From NCBI GenBank assembly GCA_043793345.1, contig JAYVXF010000058.1, positions 1-23,333 on the forward strand: a stretch of DNA of 23,333 bases, written 5' to 3'. The translations under genes were made by a program, and so were the position numbers. This DNA is from UKL13-2 sp043793345 (GTDB taxonomy: Bacteria; Pseudomonadota; Gammaproteobacteria; Burkholderiales; Usitatibacteraceae). Positions 22,743 to 23,333 of this stretch are shown here, one piece after another. Within the stretch, counting starts at the first letter, position 1. Every line of letters starts with the position of its first letter. The notes under the pieces were generated by a model. The model was not told where the DNA came from. It searched no databases and was given only the letters and a program-made list of their open reading frames with translations.

Positions 22743-23333
22743 CGGCGTGTCTCACTGAAGCGCGGACATCGCTGCAAAACGGTCGCATCGAGGAGGCGTT
22801 ACGGCAGTTGTCAAAAATAACCTCTGCCGAGCCCGCTAACGCCGAGGCATTCAGTTTGCTGGCGATGGCAAATGTTGGCGCGCAAAAATTAGCGGAAGCT
22901 CAGCGCGCCATTGCGCGTGCCATCGCGATCCATCCGCAAAACGCGGATTATCATTTGACTGCGGCCAACATCGAGCAGGATCGCGGTAATCTTCCCGCCG
23001 CAGTGGAATGTCTTCGGCACGCCATCCTCCTGCGACCGTCATTCGCCGAGGCGCATAACAACCTCGGCATCATCCTCTCCGATCAGGGCAGGCTCGAGGA
23101 ATCCCGTCGCGCATTTACTGAAGCCATTCGCTTAAAGCCGCAATACGCGCGCGCGTTCGCCAATCTCGCGGCCGTACAGATGCGCTTGTTGCAATTACCG
23201 GCCGCGCTGGCATCAGCGCTTCGCGCCACTGCGCTGCAGCCCGATTACGCACACGCGCACCACCTGCTGGCGAATGCGCACTCGATGTTGGGAGATCCGC
23301 ACGCAGCAGAAATTGCGCTCGCGCAGGCGTTGC
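22739..23333 (+). CDS. TPR protein, cut by the right window edge
   Basis: The first 198 residues of a protein made of tetratricopeptide repeats, with no stop before the edge. The repeats have the usual 34-residue pattern: FSLLAMANVGAQKLAEAQRA, then AHNNLGIILSDQGRLEESRR, AFANLAAVQMRLLQLPAALA and AHHLLANAHSMLGDPHAAEI. It starts in an ATGA overlap with the stop of the preceding TPR-GT41 gene, so the two are translated together. There is no signal peptide. The repeat architecture resembles the N-terminal part of the previous protein, so it may be another TPR-GT41 enzyme or a scaffold; only the missing 3' part can tell. Confidence 0.88.
   Translation, partial: MTACLTEARTSLQNGRIEEALRQLSKITSAEPANAEAFSLLAMANVGAQKLAEAQRAIARAIAIHPQNADYHLTAANIEQDRGNLPAAVECLRHAILLRPSFAEAHNNLGIILSDQGRLEESRRAFTEAIRLKPQYARAFANLAAVQMRLLQLPAALASALRATALQPDYAHAHHLLANAHSMLGDPHAAEIALAQAL

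Overview
The window looks like chromosomal DNA of a betaproteobacterium. It is GC-rich, with polyhydroxyalkanoate (PHA) genes of the PhaZ/PhaM type known from Cupriavidus and relatives, a zeta-class GST, a COG1565 methyltransferase divergent from a pteridine-reductase-like SDR near ttcA, and many short palindromic intergenic repeats. I cannot name a genus. No tRNA, rRNA, CRISPR array or transposase gene is visible. No gene-free stretch exceeds about 300 bases; the longest (5211-5490, 7507-7763, 14516-14745, 10963-11185) are described as repeats or gaps.

Layout. 1-60: edge of a palindromic repeat. 121-957: metF. 1176-2752: a translationally coupled pair, an exported SH3-domain protein and an M48 metalloprotease lipoprotein, closed by a strong terminator. 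2924-3346: small membrane protein. 3451-4185 (minus): RHH antitoxin plus PIN-domain toxin. 4311-5210 (minus): ttcA. 5491-6279 (minus): SDR/pteridine-reductase-like protein, divergent from 6313-7506, a COG1565 methyltransferase. 7764-8600: ferredoxin/flavodoxin-NADP reductase. 8701-10962: prolyl oligopeptidase lipoprotein. 11186-11836 (minus): maiA, divergent from a CoA-type Nudix hydrolase. 12652-12999: FKBP peptidyl-prolyl isomerase. 13030-14515 (minus): proline iminopeptidase followed by a Cys-rich hypothetical. 14746-16411: phaZ-phaM, which act on the PHA granule. 16420-16588: a 169-bp MITE-like element. 16589 to the right edge: an O-antigen/polysaccharide-type ABC exporter (Wzm/Wzt-like), then a giant protein made of two tandem TPR+GT41 modules, then an overlapping TPR protein cut by the window end.

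The most interesting part is the last 6.7 kb. An ABC-2 exporter with a Wzt-like ATPase is followed, with near-zero spacing, by a 1335-residue protein whose first TPR-O-GlcNAc-transferase-like module keeps the expected key residues. Its second module, about 703 residues later, has lost essentially all of them. I read this as an active glycosyltransferase fused to a pseudo-glycosyltransferase, placed with an envelope export machine. A second layer of interest is the set of dispersed repeats: a palindrome family with arm AGCACTGGCGCGG (four copies, all in intergenic DNA), the ATTCCCGC/GCGGGAAT palindromes, a partial GAAATGACA-type repeat, and the CTAG-flanked MITE whose end touches the exporter start codon.
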